A stretch of 64,000 nt of DNA from Oscillospiraceae bacterium. GTDB taxonomy: Bacteria > Bacillota > Clostridia > Oscillospirales > Ruminococcaceae. The stretch spans positions 1 through 64,000 of the forward strand of contig JAQVCU010000004.1 in the NCBI GenBank assembly GCA_028689635.1. The letters are read 5' to 3'. The translations under genes and the position numbers were made by a program. The notes beneath the pieces are model-generated. The model was not told where the DNA came from. It did not search any database and worked only from the letters and a program-made list of their open reading frames with translations. Below, one piece after another: positions 21,632 to 31,977 of this stretch (the stretch's first letter is position 1; each line of letters begins with the position of its first letter).

Positions 21632-21800
21632 GATATGCTATAATAACCACAACGTGGTTATTATATTTGATCTTTATGGCCGCCCTACGGGCATGGCCGA
21701 TGATATCATTGGCGCTTCGCGCTTATGGTATCATAACCGCGTGGATATGGTTGTTTTTGATCTTTATGGCTGGCCTGCGGGCATGGCCGATGGCGGCGTT
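21632..21800 (+). repeat. Dispersed multi-hairpin repeat, copy 1 (with a degenerate tandem partial copy at ~21732-21800)
   Basis: TGCTATAATAACCAC-AAC-GTGGTTATTATA followed by TTTATGGCCGCCCTACGGGCATGGCC and GGCGCTTCGCGC; the TTTTTGATCTTTATGGCTGGCCTGCGGGCATGGCCGATG unit repeats at 21753-21795. Confidence 0.85.
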
Positions 21801-21885
21801 TTGGCTGTCGTGACCTGCAAAGCGGCTGCTTTTGATTTTGATTACGCCGGCCACGGCAATGGACGGCAGAACAAGGAGGTGCGGT

Positions 21886-23855
21886 ATGGGAAAACGGATC
21901 TGGTGGCTGCGGCCCATGTTTCTTGCGCCGATGGCCCTGTGCGTGGCGCTGGCTGTCTTTTCACTGTTTGTGAATATTTATCTATTCTATATTGAAGCGG
22001 CGCTGTGCATTGCGATGATCGTCTATGTGCTGGTCAAGCTGCAAAGCTTTCAGCAGGATATCCACGCCTTTCTTCAGTACATGGGCGATTCCCTTGCCCC
22101 CGGGCAGCGGGAGACTCTGGACGCGTTCCCCCTGCCGATCGTTGTAGCCGGAGAAAGAGGGGAGATCGCCTGGTACAACTCCCTGGCCCGTCAGAATGTG
22201 CTGATGGACGAGGACCTTTACGGCGGCAGTGCCTCCGATATCGTCCACGGCGTCAATTTGGAAAACCAGGCCGGGGAACAGGCCCTGGCGGTGCGCTACA
22301 AAGACCGGCTTTATACCGTGTATGTGGCGCCCTCCCATACGGAGGGAAAAACCTTTTATACCTACTATTTCTTCGACGATACCCAGCTGAAGAAATATAT
22401 GATGGAATATAAAGAGTCCCGTCCGTCGGTGGCCATCATGGTCATCGACAACTATGAAGAGATCATGCAGAGCGCCAAGGAGAGCGAAAAGGCCCAGACC
22501 ATCGGCGAACTGGAATATGTGATCGAGCAGTATGTGGCAGAAGGGAATTCCCTGATGCGCCGCCTGGATCGGGACCGCTTTTTGATGGTGGCGGAGGAAC
22601 GGCATCTGCGCCATATGGTGGAAAAGCGCTTTGACATTCTGGATAAGGTGCGGGCGGTCTCGGCTTCCGACCGGATCCCCTGTACGCTTTCCATGGGCAT
22701 TGGCCGTGGGGCCGCCAATCTCCACGAGGCGGAGCACATGGCGCAGCAGGCGCTGGAAATGGCCCTCGGGCGGGGCGGCGATCAGGTCGCCATCAAGACC
22801 CCCGGCGGCTACGAATTTTACGGCGGCATCTCCAAGGGGATCGAAAAACGCACCAAGGTCAAAACCCGCATTGTGGCTTCCGCCCTGATCGAACTGATCC
22901 AGAGCAGCGAGAATGTGCTGATCATGGGGCATAAGTTTGCCGACCTGGACTGCCTGGGCTCCGCAGTGGGGCTTTACCGCGGGGTACGCCTGCTGGGCAA
23001 GCCGGCGGCCGTCGTCCTCAACAAGGCCAAAAACCTGGCGTATCCCCTGTATGACCGCCTAATGGCCGGCGGCTATGAAGACGCTTTTTTGGAGCCGGAG
23101 ACGGCCATGGGCCTGGTGGGGAAACGGACGCTGCTGATCATCACCGACACGCATATCCCCCATATCCTGGAATCGGAAGAGATCTATCGCCAATGCAAAA
23201 GCGTGGTGGTGGTGGATCACCACCGCAAGATGGTCAATCACATTGATAACGCCGTGATCTTTTATCACGAGCCCTACGCCTCCTCCGCTTCGGAGATGGT
23301 GACGGAGCTGCTGCAATATTTCGGCGATAAAGTCAAGGTGGGGCGGCTGGAAGCGGAGGCCCTGCTTTCCGGCATTATGCTGGATACCAAGAATTTTGTC
23401 CTGCGCACCGGGGTGCGCACCTTTGAGGCCGCGGCTTATCTGCGCAAGCTGGGGGCCGATACAGTGGAGGTGCGCAAGCTTTTTGCAAATTCCATGATTC
23501 CTACCAGCGCAAAACGCGGCTGGTCGCCTCGGCGGAGATCTACCGCGGCTGCGCCATTGCCTGCGGCAGCGCCAGCGACGATATTAAAATCGTGGCGCCC
23601 CAGGCGGCGGATGAGCTTTTGAGCATCAGCGGCGTGGACGCTTCCTTCGTGCTTTACGAATACGACGGCGGGGTCTCGTTCTCCGCCCGCTCCATGGGCG
23701 CTTTAAACGTGCAGATCATCATGGAAAAGCTGGGCGGCGGCGGCCATCACACCATGGCGGGTTCCCAGATCGAGGGGATCAACATGGAGGACGCCCGGCA
23801 AAAGCTGCTGGAGGCCATCGACTGCTATTACGACGAAAAAAACGGAATCAACTAA
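21886..23855 (+). pseudogene. gdpP: GdpP-like cyclic-di-AMP phosphodiesterase (TM-PAS-GGDEF-DHH/DHHA1), split by a 1-nt frameshift near 23496
   Basis: Frame 1 runs MGKRIWWLRP...DLDCLGSAVGLYR...VVVVDHHRKMVNH...RKLFANSM; frame 3 continues DSYQRKTRLVASAEIYRGCAIACGSASDDIKIVAPQAADELLSISGVDASFVLY...GGGGHHTMAGSQIE. Adding one G after ATG at 23494-23496 restores one ORF. Confidence 0.88.
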
Positions 23856-23883
23856 GATCCGGCGATAAAGAGAGGTAACTGCC

Positions 23884-24330
23884 ATGAAAGTAATTTTGAC
23901 AAAAGACGTAAAGGGCTCCGGGAAAAAGGGGCAGCTGGTGGAGGTCTCCGACGGCTACGCCCGCAATTTCCTGCTTAAAAACGGTTCCGCCATCGAAGCG
24001 ACCACCCAGGCGATGAACGAGCTGAAAAACCGGGAAGCCTCCCTGCAGCATAAGGCCGAGGTGGAAAAACAGGCCGCTGTGGAAGCCGGAAAAGCCCTGG
24101 AGGGCAAAACGGTGAAGATCCATGCCAAGGCAGGCGCCAACGGCAAGCTGTTTGGGTCGGTCACCAGCAAGGAGATCGCCGAGGCCATGGAAAAGCAGCT
24201 GTCGGTTTCGGTGGATAAGAAAAAGATCACCCTCGACGCAGACATCAAGGCCTACGGCACCTACAAAACAGAGGTACGCCTGCATCCGGACGTAAAGGCC
24301 TCTTTCTTTGTGGCCGTCGTGGAGGAATGA
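23884..24330 (+). CDS. rplI: Ribosomal protein bL9
   Basis: [40 protein letters not shown]. Confidence 0.97.
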   Translation: MKVILTKDVKGSGKKGQLVEVSDGYARNFLLKNGSAIEATTQAMNELKNREASLQHKAEVEKQAAVEAGKALEGKTVKIHAKAGANGKLFGSVTSKEIAEAMEKQLSVSVDKKKITLDADIKAYGTYKTEVRLHPDVKASFFVAVVEE

Positions 24331-24432
24331 CCCGCCTGTAAAAGACCAGCCTAGCGTTTCGGTTTCCAGGGATGGAGCCGGGACGCCGGGCTTTTGCCGT
24401 TTTATGGTTCCCGTTCAGGAAGGAGAAAGCCC

Positions 24433-25791
24433 ATGGAAAGACGAAACGACCCTTTCGCGGGGGAAGATATCGCCAGCATCCCGTTTAGCCTGGAGGCGGA
24501 GCAGTCCGTCCTGGGCGCGGTGATCGTCGATTCCACCTGTCTGCTGCGGGTGATGGAATATGTAAAGGCGGAATGCTTTTTCCGTCCGCAGCATCAGGAG
24601 ATCTTTGCGGTGATGGTGCGGATGTTTACCTCCGGCCAGCCCATCGATATTGTCACGGTGCTGGAAAACGTCAAGGCGGAGGAGATCTTCCAGAGCGAGC
24701 AGGACGCCAAGGTGTATTTGGCGGAGCTGGTGCAGGTGGTGCCCTCTGTGGCCAATGTAGAGGCCTACGCCCGCATCATTCAGGAGAAATTTTATATCCG
24801 CTCCCTGGCCGCCGCCGCCGGGGAGATCATCGAAAACACCCGGGATCCGCAGAACGAGGCGAAAGCCCTGTTGGACCTGGCGGAGCAGAAGATCTTCGAT
24901 ATCCGCCAAGGCCGGGACGCCCTGGGGCTGCAGCGCATCGACGAGATCATCATCGACACCTACGACCGCCTGCAAAAGCTCTCCGGCGAAGACCGGGAGC
25001 AATATCTCGGCCTGCCCACGGGCTTTACCCAGCTGGATCAGATGACCACGGGGCTCAACAAATCCGACCTGATCTTTGTGGCGGCCCGTCCCGGTATGGG
25101 CAAGACTGCCTTTGCCCTTAACATTGCCACCAATGTGGCAAAAAAAGGCGGAAAGGTGGCCATTTTCTCGCTAGAAATGTCCCGGGAGCAGCTGGTTTCC
25201 CGTATCCTCTCCAGCGAAGCCCGCATCCCCAGCAGTTCTTTGCGCACCGGCATGATGGAACCGGACGATTGGAACCGTCTGGCGGAGGCGGCGGGCAATC
25301 TCTCCAAGGCAAATATTTACATCGACGATTCCACCGGGATCGCCGTAAGCGAAATGAAGGCGCGGCTGCGGCGGATGAAAGGCCTTTCCCTGGTCATCAT
25401 CGACTATTTGCAGCTGATGAATTCCGGCCGCGGCATCGAAAACCGTGTGCAGGAGGTCTCGGAGATCACCAGGAACCTTAAGATCATGGCCAAGGAACTC
25501 AACGTTCCGGTCATCACCCTTTCTCAGCTTTCCCGAGGGCCGGAAAGCCGCAAGGAAAACCACCGGCCCATGCTTTCCGACCTGCGTGAATCCGGCTCCA
25601 TCGAGCAGGACGCCGACTCGGTGCTGATGCTTTACCGGGACGCCTATTATAACAAGGAATCGGAGGAGCAGAACATCGCCGAATGCATCGTGGCCAAAAA
25701 CCGCCACGGCGAGACCGACACGGTGAAGCTGGCCTGGGACGGCCACTACACCCTGTTCAGCAACCTGGAGCTGTACCGCAATGAAGGATAA
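24433..25791 (+). CDS. dnaB: Replicative DNA helicase DnaB
   Basis: IPFSLEAEQSVLGAVI, VAARPGMGKTAFALNIA, LVIIDYLQLMN, LSQLSRGPESR, DLRESGSIEQDADSVLMLYRD. Confidence 0.97.
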   Translation: MERRNDPFAGEDIASIPFSLEAEQSVLGAVIVDSTCLLRVMEYVKAECFFRPQHQEIFAVMVRMFTSGQPIDIVTVLENVKAEEIFQSEQDAKVYLAELVQVVPSVANVEAYARIIQEKFYIRSLAAAAGEIIENTRDPQNEAKALLDLAEQKIFDIRQGRDALGLQRIDEIIIDTYDRLQKLSGEDREQYLGLPTGFTQLDQMTTGLNKSDLIFVAARPGMGKTAFALNIATNVAKKGGKVAIFSLEMSREQLVSRILSSEARIPSSSLRTGMMEPDDWNRLAEAAGNLSKANIYIDDSTGIAVSEMKARLRRMKGLSLVIIDYLQLMNSGRGIENRVQEVSEITRNLKIMAKELNVPVITLSQLSRGPESRKENHRPMLSDLRESGSIEQDADSVLMLYRDAYYNKESEEQNIAECIVAKNRHGETDTVKLAWDGHYTLFSNLELYRNEG

Positions 25792-27193
25792 AGCGCTGAA
25801 AACCGTTTGCCGGGAGCGGCTGTTTCCCCCCGGCAGCCATGTGACCGCGGCCCTCTCGGGCGGGGCGGATTCTGTGGCGCTGCTTTGCTTTTTAAACGTC
25901 CTGCGGGCAGAATGGGGGATATCCCTTTCCGCCTGCCACCTGAACCACGGCCTGCGCGGGGAGGAGAGCCTGCGGGACGAATCCTTTTGCCGCGCGCTTT
26001 GCCGCGATCTGGAGATCCCCCTGGCGGTGCGCCGGGAAGATGTGGCCGCCAGAGCCGGGGAAAGCGGGGAATCGGTGGAGGAATGTGCGCGGCGCCTGCG
26101 CTACGCTTTTTTTAAAGAGCAGGCAAAGGCCCTGGGAGGCGTTGTGGCTACGGCCCACACCCTCACCGACCGAACGGAGACCATGCTTATCAACCTGCTG
26201 CGGGGCACGGGCCTGCGGGGGCTGTGCTCGATCCCCTTTCGGCGGGGCGTTTTTGTACGCCCGCTGTTGGACTGTACCCGGGAGGAGACAGAAGCCTATT
26301 GCCGGGAAAACGGCCTTGCCTATGTTACCGACAGCAGCAACCTCTCTCGGGATTATACCCGCAACCGCATCCGGTTAGATGTGCTGCCGGTATTTCGGCA
26401 GCTGAACCCCGGTTTTTTCTCCTGCGCCGGGCGCGCCCTGGAAAACCTCTCCCAGGACGAAGAATATCTGGAGGAAAAAGCGCGGGAGGCCGCGTCTTTG
26501 CTGCAGCGGGGAGAGGGTCTGGACTGCGCGGGCCTCGCCCAGCTTCCCCGGGCGCTGTCCTTTCGCGTGCTGCGCGCCTTTTTGCGGGAGCGCGCCCTGC
26601 CCTACGACGAGGGGAAGATCCGGCTGCTGTTGGCCTGTGCCGAAAAAGGCAGCGGGGCGGTGGAGCTGGCAGGGGGGCGATTTGTAAAAGCGCAGGGGGG
26701 CGTTTTGGCGCAGGAGCTCCATCGGGAGCCCTCCGCCGCCTTTGAAGTTCCGGCGGGGCCGGGGAAATACGAAATGCCAGGGGGCGTTCGGCTCTCTATT
26801 TTGCTTCAAAGCTATGAAGAATTTGAAAAAACGGTGAATAATGATCGAAACCTATTAAAAAATGGGATCGATTATGATAGAATTAAAAATACTCTATGGA
26901 TCCGGCAAAAAAAAGCGGGGGATTTTTTCCATCCGGCGGGCCGGGGCGTGGGAAAGACCTTGAAAAAACTGTTTCAGGAAAGCGGCGTGCCAGCGCCGCG
27001 CCGCGGCGGGATCCCCGTTTTGGCGGACGGCGGCGGGGTAGTTTGGGCGGCGGGCTTTGGCTGCGACGAGCGGGTGCTCCCGAGGCCGGGATGCAGCCGG
27101 GTCTTGTATGTGACAGTAGCGGAGCCGTACCCGCAAAACGGGGCGGCGCCGGACGATAAAAACGGCACAAAGGAGAACAGCTGTGAAAAATGA
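25781..27193 (+). CDS. tilS: tRNA(Ile)-lysidine synthetase TilS
   Basis: [17 protein letters not shown]-loop, [45 protein letters not shown]-terminal [13 protein letters not shown]. Confidence 0.95.
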   Translation: MKDKALKTVCRERLFPPGSHVTAALSGGADSVALLCFLNVLRAEWGISLSACHLNHGLRGEESLRDESFCRALCRDLEIPLAVRREDVAARAGESGESVEECARRLRYAFFKEQAKALGGVVATAHTLTDRTETMLINLLRGTGLRGLCSIPFRRGVFVRPLLDCTREETEAYCRENGLAYVTDSSNLSRDYTRNRIRLDVLPVFRQLNPGFFSCAGRALENLSQDEEYLEEKAREAASLLQRGEGLDCAGLAQLPRALSFRVLRAFLRERALPYDEGKIRLLLACAEKGSGAVELAGGRFVKAQGGVLAQELHREPSAAFEVPAGPGKYEMPGGVRLSILLQSYEEFEKTVNNDRNLLKNGIDYDRIKNTLWIRQKKAGDFFHPAGRGVGKTLKKLFQESGVPAPRRGGIPVLADGGGVVWAAGFGCDERVLPRPGCSRVLYVTVAEPYPQNGAAPDDKNGTKENSCEK

Positions 27194-27722
27194 TATTTTG
27201 AAAGTATTGATCTCGGAAAAAGAACTGGCGGAAAAGGTCTCCGAGCTCGGCCGCAAGATCAGCGCCGATTATGCCGGAAAAAATTTGCTGCTGGTGAGCG
27301 TGCTCAAAGGTTCCGTCGTCTTTATGGCCGATCTGATGCGCGCCATCGATATCCCCGCCCGGGTGGATTTTATGTCGGTCTCCAGCTACGGCTCCGGGGT
27401 AAAAAGCTCCGGCGTGGTTAAAATAGTGAAAGATTTGGACAACCCGTTGGAGGGCTACGACCTGCTGATCGTGGAAGACATTCTGGACAGCGGCAAGACC
27501 CTGAGCTATTTGAAAGCCATTTTGCAGGAGCGCCGGCCCCGCAGCGTGCGCATTGTTACCCTGCTGGATAAGCCGGAGCGCCGGGAAGCGGATATTAAAC
27601 CGGATTATTTTGGCTTTACCGTCCCGGACGAGTTTGTGGTGGGCTACGGCCTGGATTACGCGGAAAAATATCGCAACCTGCCCTATGTGGGCATTTTAAA
27701 GCCGGAAGTGTACACAAAGTAA
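27183..27722 (+). CDS. hpt: Hypoxanthine phosphoribosyltransferase
   Basis: [41 protein letters not shown] loop. Confidence 0.96.
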   Translation: MKNDILKVLISEKELAEKVSELGRKISADYAGKNLLLVSVLKGSVVFMADLMRAIDIPARVDFMSVSSYGSGVKSSGVVKIVKDLDNPLEGYDLLIVEDILDSGKTLSYLKAILQERRPRSVRIVTLLDKPERREADIKPDYFGFTVPDEFVVGYGLDYAEKYRNLPYVGILKPEVYTK

Positions 27723-27764
27723 ACGGAAGGCCATACAGTTTGACACACAAGGAGTGAGATTCGT

Positions 27765-29723
27765 TTGCAGAATAAAAAATCGGCAAAGGGCTTTGGCGTA
27801 TATCTGGCGATCCTGGCCCTTTTGCTGCTGGGTGTTTATTTTGTGCTCAACACCCTCAACGAACAGGTTCAGCCCAAATATTATGAGATCGTCAACCTGT
27901 TTCAGGAAGAAAAAGTCAAGGATTATTCCATCAACATCGGTACCGGCGAGCTGACGATGACGATCCGGAACGATGACGGGAAGGACGCCGCTGTCGCCTA
28001 TCGCGTGGCCAGCGTGGAGGTGTTTTTGGCGGATACCAGGGATCTGGTGGCCGCTTACAACGAGGCCCATCCCGACGCGCCGATCACCTTCGATTACGTC
28101 AAGGCCAAGGATCCGCCCTGGTGGGTGGGGATGATCCCCTATGTGCTGCTCATCGGCGTCATGGTCGCTTTCTGGGTGATGATGATGCGCCAGGCGGGCG
28201 GAGGCGGCGGCAAGGCCATGAATTTTGCCAAAGCCAAGGTGCGTACCGCCGAGGACGGGAAAAAGACGACCTTTGCCGACGTTGCCGGAGCCGATGAAGA
28301 GAAGGCCGAGCTGACAGAGGTGGTGGATTTCCTGAAAAATCCCCGCAAATTCAACGAGCTGGGCGCCCGTATCCCCAAGGGCATCATGATGATGGGCCCT
28401 CCCGGAACCGGCAAGACCCTGTTGGCCCGTGCTGTGGCCGGGGAGGCAGGCGTGCCTTTCTTCTCCATTTCCGGTTCGGATTTTGTGGAAATGTTTGTCG
28501 GCGTGGGCGCGTCCCGCGTCCGCGACCTGTTTGAGCAGGCCAAGAAAAACGCCCCCTCCATCGTCTTTATCGATGAGATCGACGCCGTGGGACGCCACAG
28601 AGGCGCAGGCCTCGGCGGCGGGCACGACGAGCGGGAGCAGACCCTCAACCAATTGCTGGTGGAGATGGACGGCTTTGGCAACAACACCGGCGTCATTGTC
28701 ATTGCGGCCACCAACCGCATCGACATTTTGGATCCGGCGCTGCTGCGCCCCGGACGGTTTGACCGCCAGATCGTGGTGGGATATCCCGACGTCAAGGGCA
28801 GAGAGCAGATCCTGAAGGTACACACCCGCAACAAGCCCATCGGCCCCGATGTGGATCTCGCTGTCATCGCAAAATCCACCGTAGGGTTTACCGGGGCGGA
28901 CCTGGAAAACCTGGCCAACGAAGCGGCCCTTTTGGCGGCGCGCAAAAACAAGAAGGCCATTACCATGGAGGAGATCGAGGAAGCTACCATCAAGGTGGTG
29001 GCGGGCCCGGAGAAAAAATCACACCAGGTCTCCGACAAAGATAAGAAGCTGACAGCCTACCACGAGGCGGGCCATGCGATCTGCGCCTATTACTGCCCCA
29101 CCCAGGATCCGGTACATCAGATCTCCATCATCCCCCGCGGCATGGCCGGCGGCTACACCATGTCCCTGCCTTTGGAGGACAGCAGCTACACCACCAAGAC
29201 CCGCATGCAGGAGAATCTGGTCACCCTTTTGGGCGGGCGCATGTCCGAAAAGCTGATCCTGGACGATATCTCCACCGGGGCCTCCAACGATCTGGAGCGG
29301 GCCTCTAAGGTGGCGCGGAATATGGTGACGCGGTACGGATTCAGCGAAAAGCTGGGCCCGGTGGTATACGGGCAGGAGCACGACGAAGTGTTTTTGGGAA
29401 GAGATTTTTCCCAGACGCGCAATTACTCCGAAAACGTGGCGGCGGAGATCGATTCCGAGGTGCGGGAGATCATCGACAACGCTTACGAGCGGGCGAAGGA
29501 TATCCTGGTGCAGCATCTTGAGCAGCTTCATATGATCTCGGCCTATGTGTTTAAACATGAAAAGATCGACGGGGATTCCTTCCGCAAGCTGATGCGCGGG
29601 GAAATGTCCCCCGGCGTTCTGCCGGATCTTTCCCTCATCGGCCAGACGGGGGGAACCCCGAAGGCCGAGCCGGAACCCCCGGCGGCGCCGGAGGAGAACC
29701 CCTTTGGCGAGCGCGGGCTTTGA
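27765..29723 (+). CDS. ftsH: ATP-dependent zinc metalloprotease FtsH
   Basis: [51 protein letters not shown] zinc motif, two N-terminal TM segments; TTG start. Confidence 0.97.
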   Translation: MQNKKSAKGFGVYLAILALLLLGVYFVLNTLNEQVQPKYYEIVNLFQEEKVKDYSINIGTGELTMTIRNDDGKDAAVAYRVASVEVFLADTRDLVAAYNEAHPDAPITFDYVKAKDPPWWVGMIPYVLLIGVMVAFWVMMMRQAGGGGGKAMNFAKAKVRTAEDGKKTTFADVAGADEEKAELTEVVDFLKNPRKFNELGARIPKGIMMMGPPGTGKTLLARAVAGEAGVPFFSISGSDFVEMFVGVGASRVRDLFEQAKKNAPSIVFIDEIDAVGRHRGAGLGGGHDEREQTLNQLLVEMDGFGNNTGVIVIAATNRIDILDPALLRPGRFDRQIVVGYPDVKGREQILKVHTRNKPIGPDVDLAVIAKSTVGFTGADLENLANEAALLAARKNKKAITMEEIEEATIKVVAGPEKKSHQVSDKDKKLTAYHEAGHAICAYYCPTQDPVHQISIIPRGMAGGYTMSLPLEDSSYTTKTRMQENLVTLLGGRMSEKLILDDISTGASNDLERASKVARNMVTRYGFSEKLGPVVYGQEHDEVFLGRDFSQTRNYSENVAAEIDSEVREIIDNAYERAKDILVQHLEQLHMISAYVFKHEKIDGDSFRKLMRGEMSPGVLPDLSLIGQTGGTPKAEPEPPAAPEENPFGERGL

Positions 29724-29977
29724 TCCGGCGCTGATCCTTGTGTTTTCCAGGCGGGGCGGCTTTTGCCGCCCCGCCTTTTGCATGGGCAAAAACAGTGGCA
29801 TAAAAAACAGATGTTTTGCATCTTGATACGCTTTATGGTACAATAATTAACAAAAGACTCCCCGCGCGGCGCCGGATATCCGCTTCGAAGAGCGGAAAGC
29901 GGCGGAAAAGTGGGGGAGAATGGGGCAATCGGCGGCCGGGGCCCTGCTGGCCGCAGAAGATAAACGGAGGAAGCTGT

Positions 29978-31960
29978 ATGGCAACACACGCATCAAAAGA
30001 ATACGACAATACCAGTATTCTTTCCCTCAAGGGAGCCGACCGGGTGCGCAAGCGTCCCGGCGTTATTTTTGGTTCCGACGGGCTGGAAGGCTGCGAGCAT
30101 TCCGCCTTCGAGATCCTTTCCAACGCCATCGACGAGGCGAGGGAAGGCCACGGGGATAAGATCATCGTTACCCGGTATCTTGACCGTTCCATTGAGGTGG
30201 CGGATTTTGGACGCGGCATCCCGGTGGATTACAACAGCGTGGAGCAGCGTTACAACTGGGAACTTTGCTTTTGCGAGCTATACGCAGGCGGAAAATACAA
30301 GACCAACGAAGGCGAAGGATATGAATATTCCCTGGGCCTCAACGGGCTGGGCCTGTGCGCCACCCAATATTCCTCGGAGTATATGGAAGCGGAGGTCTAT
30401 CGGGACGGCTTTCGCTATACCCTGCGCTTTGAAAAGGGCGAAAACGTAGGCGGCCTGCACAAAGAGCCCACCACCCGAAAAAAGACCGGCAGCCGGTTTC
30501 GCTGGAAGCCGGATCTGGACGTTTTTACCGAGATCGACATTCCGCCGGAATATTTCCATGAGGTGCTCAAGCGCCAGGCGGTGGTCAACGCGGGGCTGCT
30601 TTTCCTCTTCCGCAACGAGACGGAGAACGGCTTTGAGGAAACGGAATACCGCTATGAAAATGGCATTACCGATTACGTGCAGGAGCTGGCGGGGCAGGAG
30701 ACCCTGACGCCGGTGCAGTACTGGCAGGCGGAGCGCCGCGGCCGGGATCGTGAGGACAAGCCCGAATACAAGGTGAAAATGCAGGTGGCCTGCTGCTTCT
30801 CCAACCGGGTGAAGATCATGGAGTATTACCACAACTCCAGCCATCTGGAATACGGCGGCGTGCCGGAAAAGGCGGTCAAGGTGGCCTTTGTGGCACAGAT
30901 CGACGCCGTTTTGAAGCAGAGCGGAAAATATCTAAAAAACGAAAGCAAGATCACTTTTCAGGACGTGGAGGACTGCCTGGTGCTGGTGTCCTCTTCCTTT
31001 TCCACCCAGACCTCTTACGAAAACCAGACCAAAAAATCCATTACCAACAAGTTTATCTATGAGGCGATGACAGAATTTCTCCGGCACCAGCTGGAGGTCT
31101 ATTTTATCGAGAACCCGGATGACGCAGCCCGGGTGGCGGATCAGGTGCTGATCAACAAGCGCAGCCGGGAAAACGCGGAGAAGACCCGCCTGAACCTAAA
31201 AAAGAAGCTGGCGGGATCCCTGGATATGACCAACCGCATCCAAAAATTTGTGGATTGCCGCACCAAGGATACCTCCCGGCGGGAGATCTTCATCGTAGAG
31301 GGCGATTCCGCTCTGGGCGCCTGTAAGCTTAGCCGGGACGCGGAGTTTCAGGCCATCATCCCCGTGCGGGGGAAGATCCTCAACTGCCTCAAGGCGGAAT
31401 ACGACAAGATCTTTAAAAACGATATTATCATCGATATCATCAAGGTGCTGGGCTGCGGTGTAGAGGTCAAGACAAAATCCAACAAGGAGCTGGCCTCCTT
31501 CGATCTGGACGGCCTGCGCTGGAACAAGGTCATTATCTGCACCGACGCCGATGTGGACGGGTTCCAGATCCGCACCCTGATCCTGACCATGCTTTACCGC
31601 CTGACCCCCACCCTCATCGAAAAGGGCTTTGTCTATATCGCAGAATCCCCGCTGTATGAGATCCACGACAAGGACAAGACCTATTTTGCCTATTCCGAGA
31701 CGGAAAAGGCGGAGATCCTGGGCAAAGCCAAGGGGAAGGTGACCATCCAGCGCTCAAAAGGGTTGGGCGAAAACGAGCCGGATATGATGTGGCTCACCAC
31801 CATGAACCCCGATACCCGGCGGCTGATCCAGGTGCTGCCGGCTGATATTGAACAGACAGCCAAGGTGTTTGACCTGCTGCTGGGCGACAACCTGGCGGGA
31901 CGAAAAGATTATATTGCGGAAAACGGGCATCTTTATCTGGATTCCGCCGATATTTCGTAA
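29978..31960 (+). CDS. Type IIA DNA topoisomerase subunit B (GyrB/ParE-like, divergent)
   Basis: GADRVRKRPGVIFGSDG, NAIDEAREGHGDKI, EGDSALGACKLSRDAEFQAIIPVRGKILN, TDADVDGFQIRTLILTMLYR. Confidence 0.9.
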   Translation: MATHASKEYDNTSILSLKGADRVRKRPGVIFGSDGLEGCEHSAFEILSNAIDEAREGHGDKIIVTRYLDRSIEVADFGRGIPVDYNSVEQRYNWELCFCELYAGGKYKTNEGEGYEYSLGLNGLGLCATQYSSEYMEAEVYRDGFRYTLRFEKGENVGGLHKEPTTRKKTGSRFRWKPDLDVFTEIDIPPEYFHEVLKRQAVVNAGLLFLFRNETENGFEETEYRYENGITDYVQELAGQETLTPVQYWQAERRGRDREDKPEYKVKMQVACCFSNRVKIMEYYHNSSHLEYGGVPEKAVKVAFVAQIDAVLKQSGKYLKNESKITFQDVEDCLVLVSSSFSTQTSYENQTKKSITNKFIYEAMTEFLRHQLEVYFIENPDDAARVADQVLINKRSRENAEKTRLNLKKKLAGSLDMTNRIQKFVDCRTKDTSRREIFIVEGDSALGACKLSRDAEFQAIIPVRGKILNCLKAEYDKIFKNDIIIDIIKVLGCGVEVKTKSNKELASFDLDGLRWNKVIICTDADVDGFQIRTLILTMLYRLTPTLIEKGFVYIAESPLYEIHDKDKTYFAYSETEKAEILGKAKGKVTIQRSKGLGENEPDMMWLTTMNPDTRRLIQVLPADIEQTAKVFDLLLGDNLAGRKDYIAENGHLYLDSADIS

Positions 31961-31977
31961 GGGGAGGAGGAGAAACC

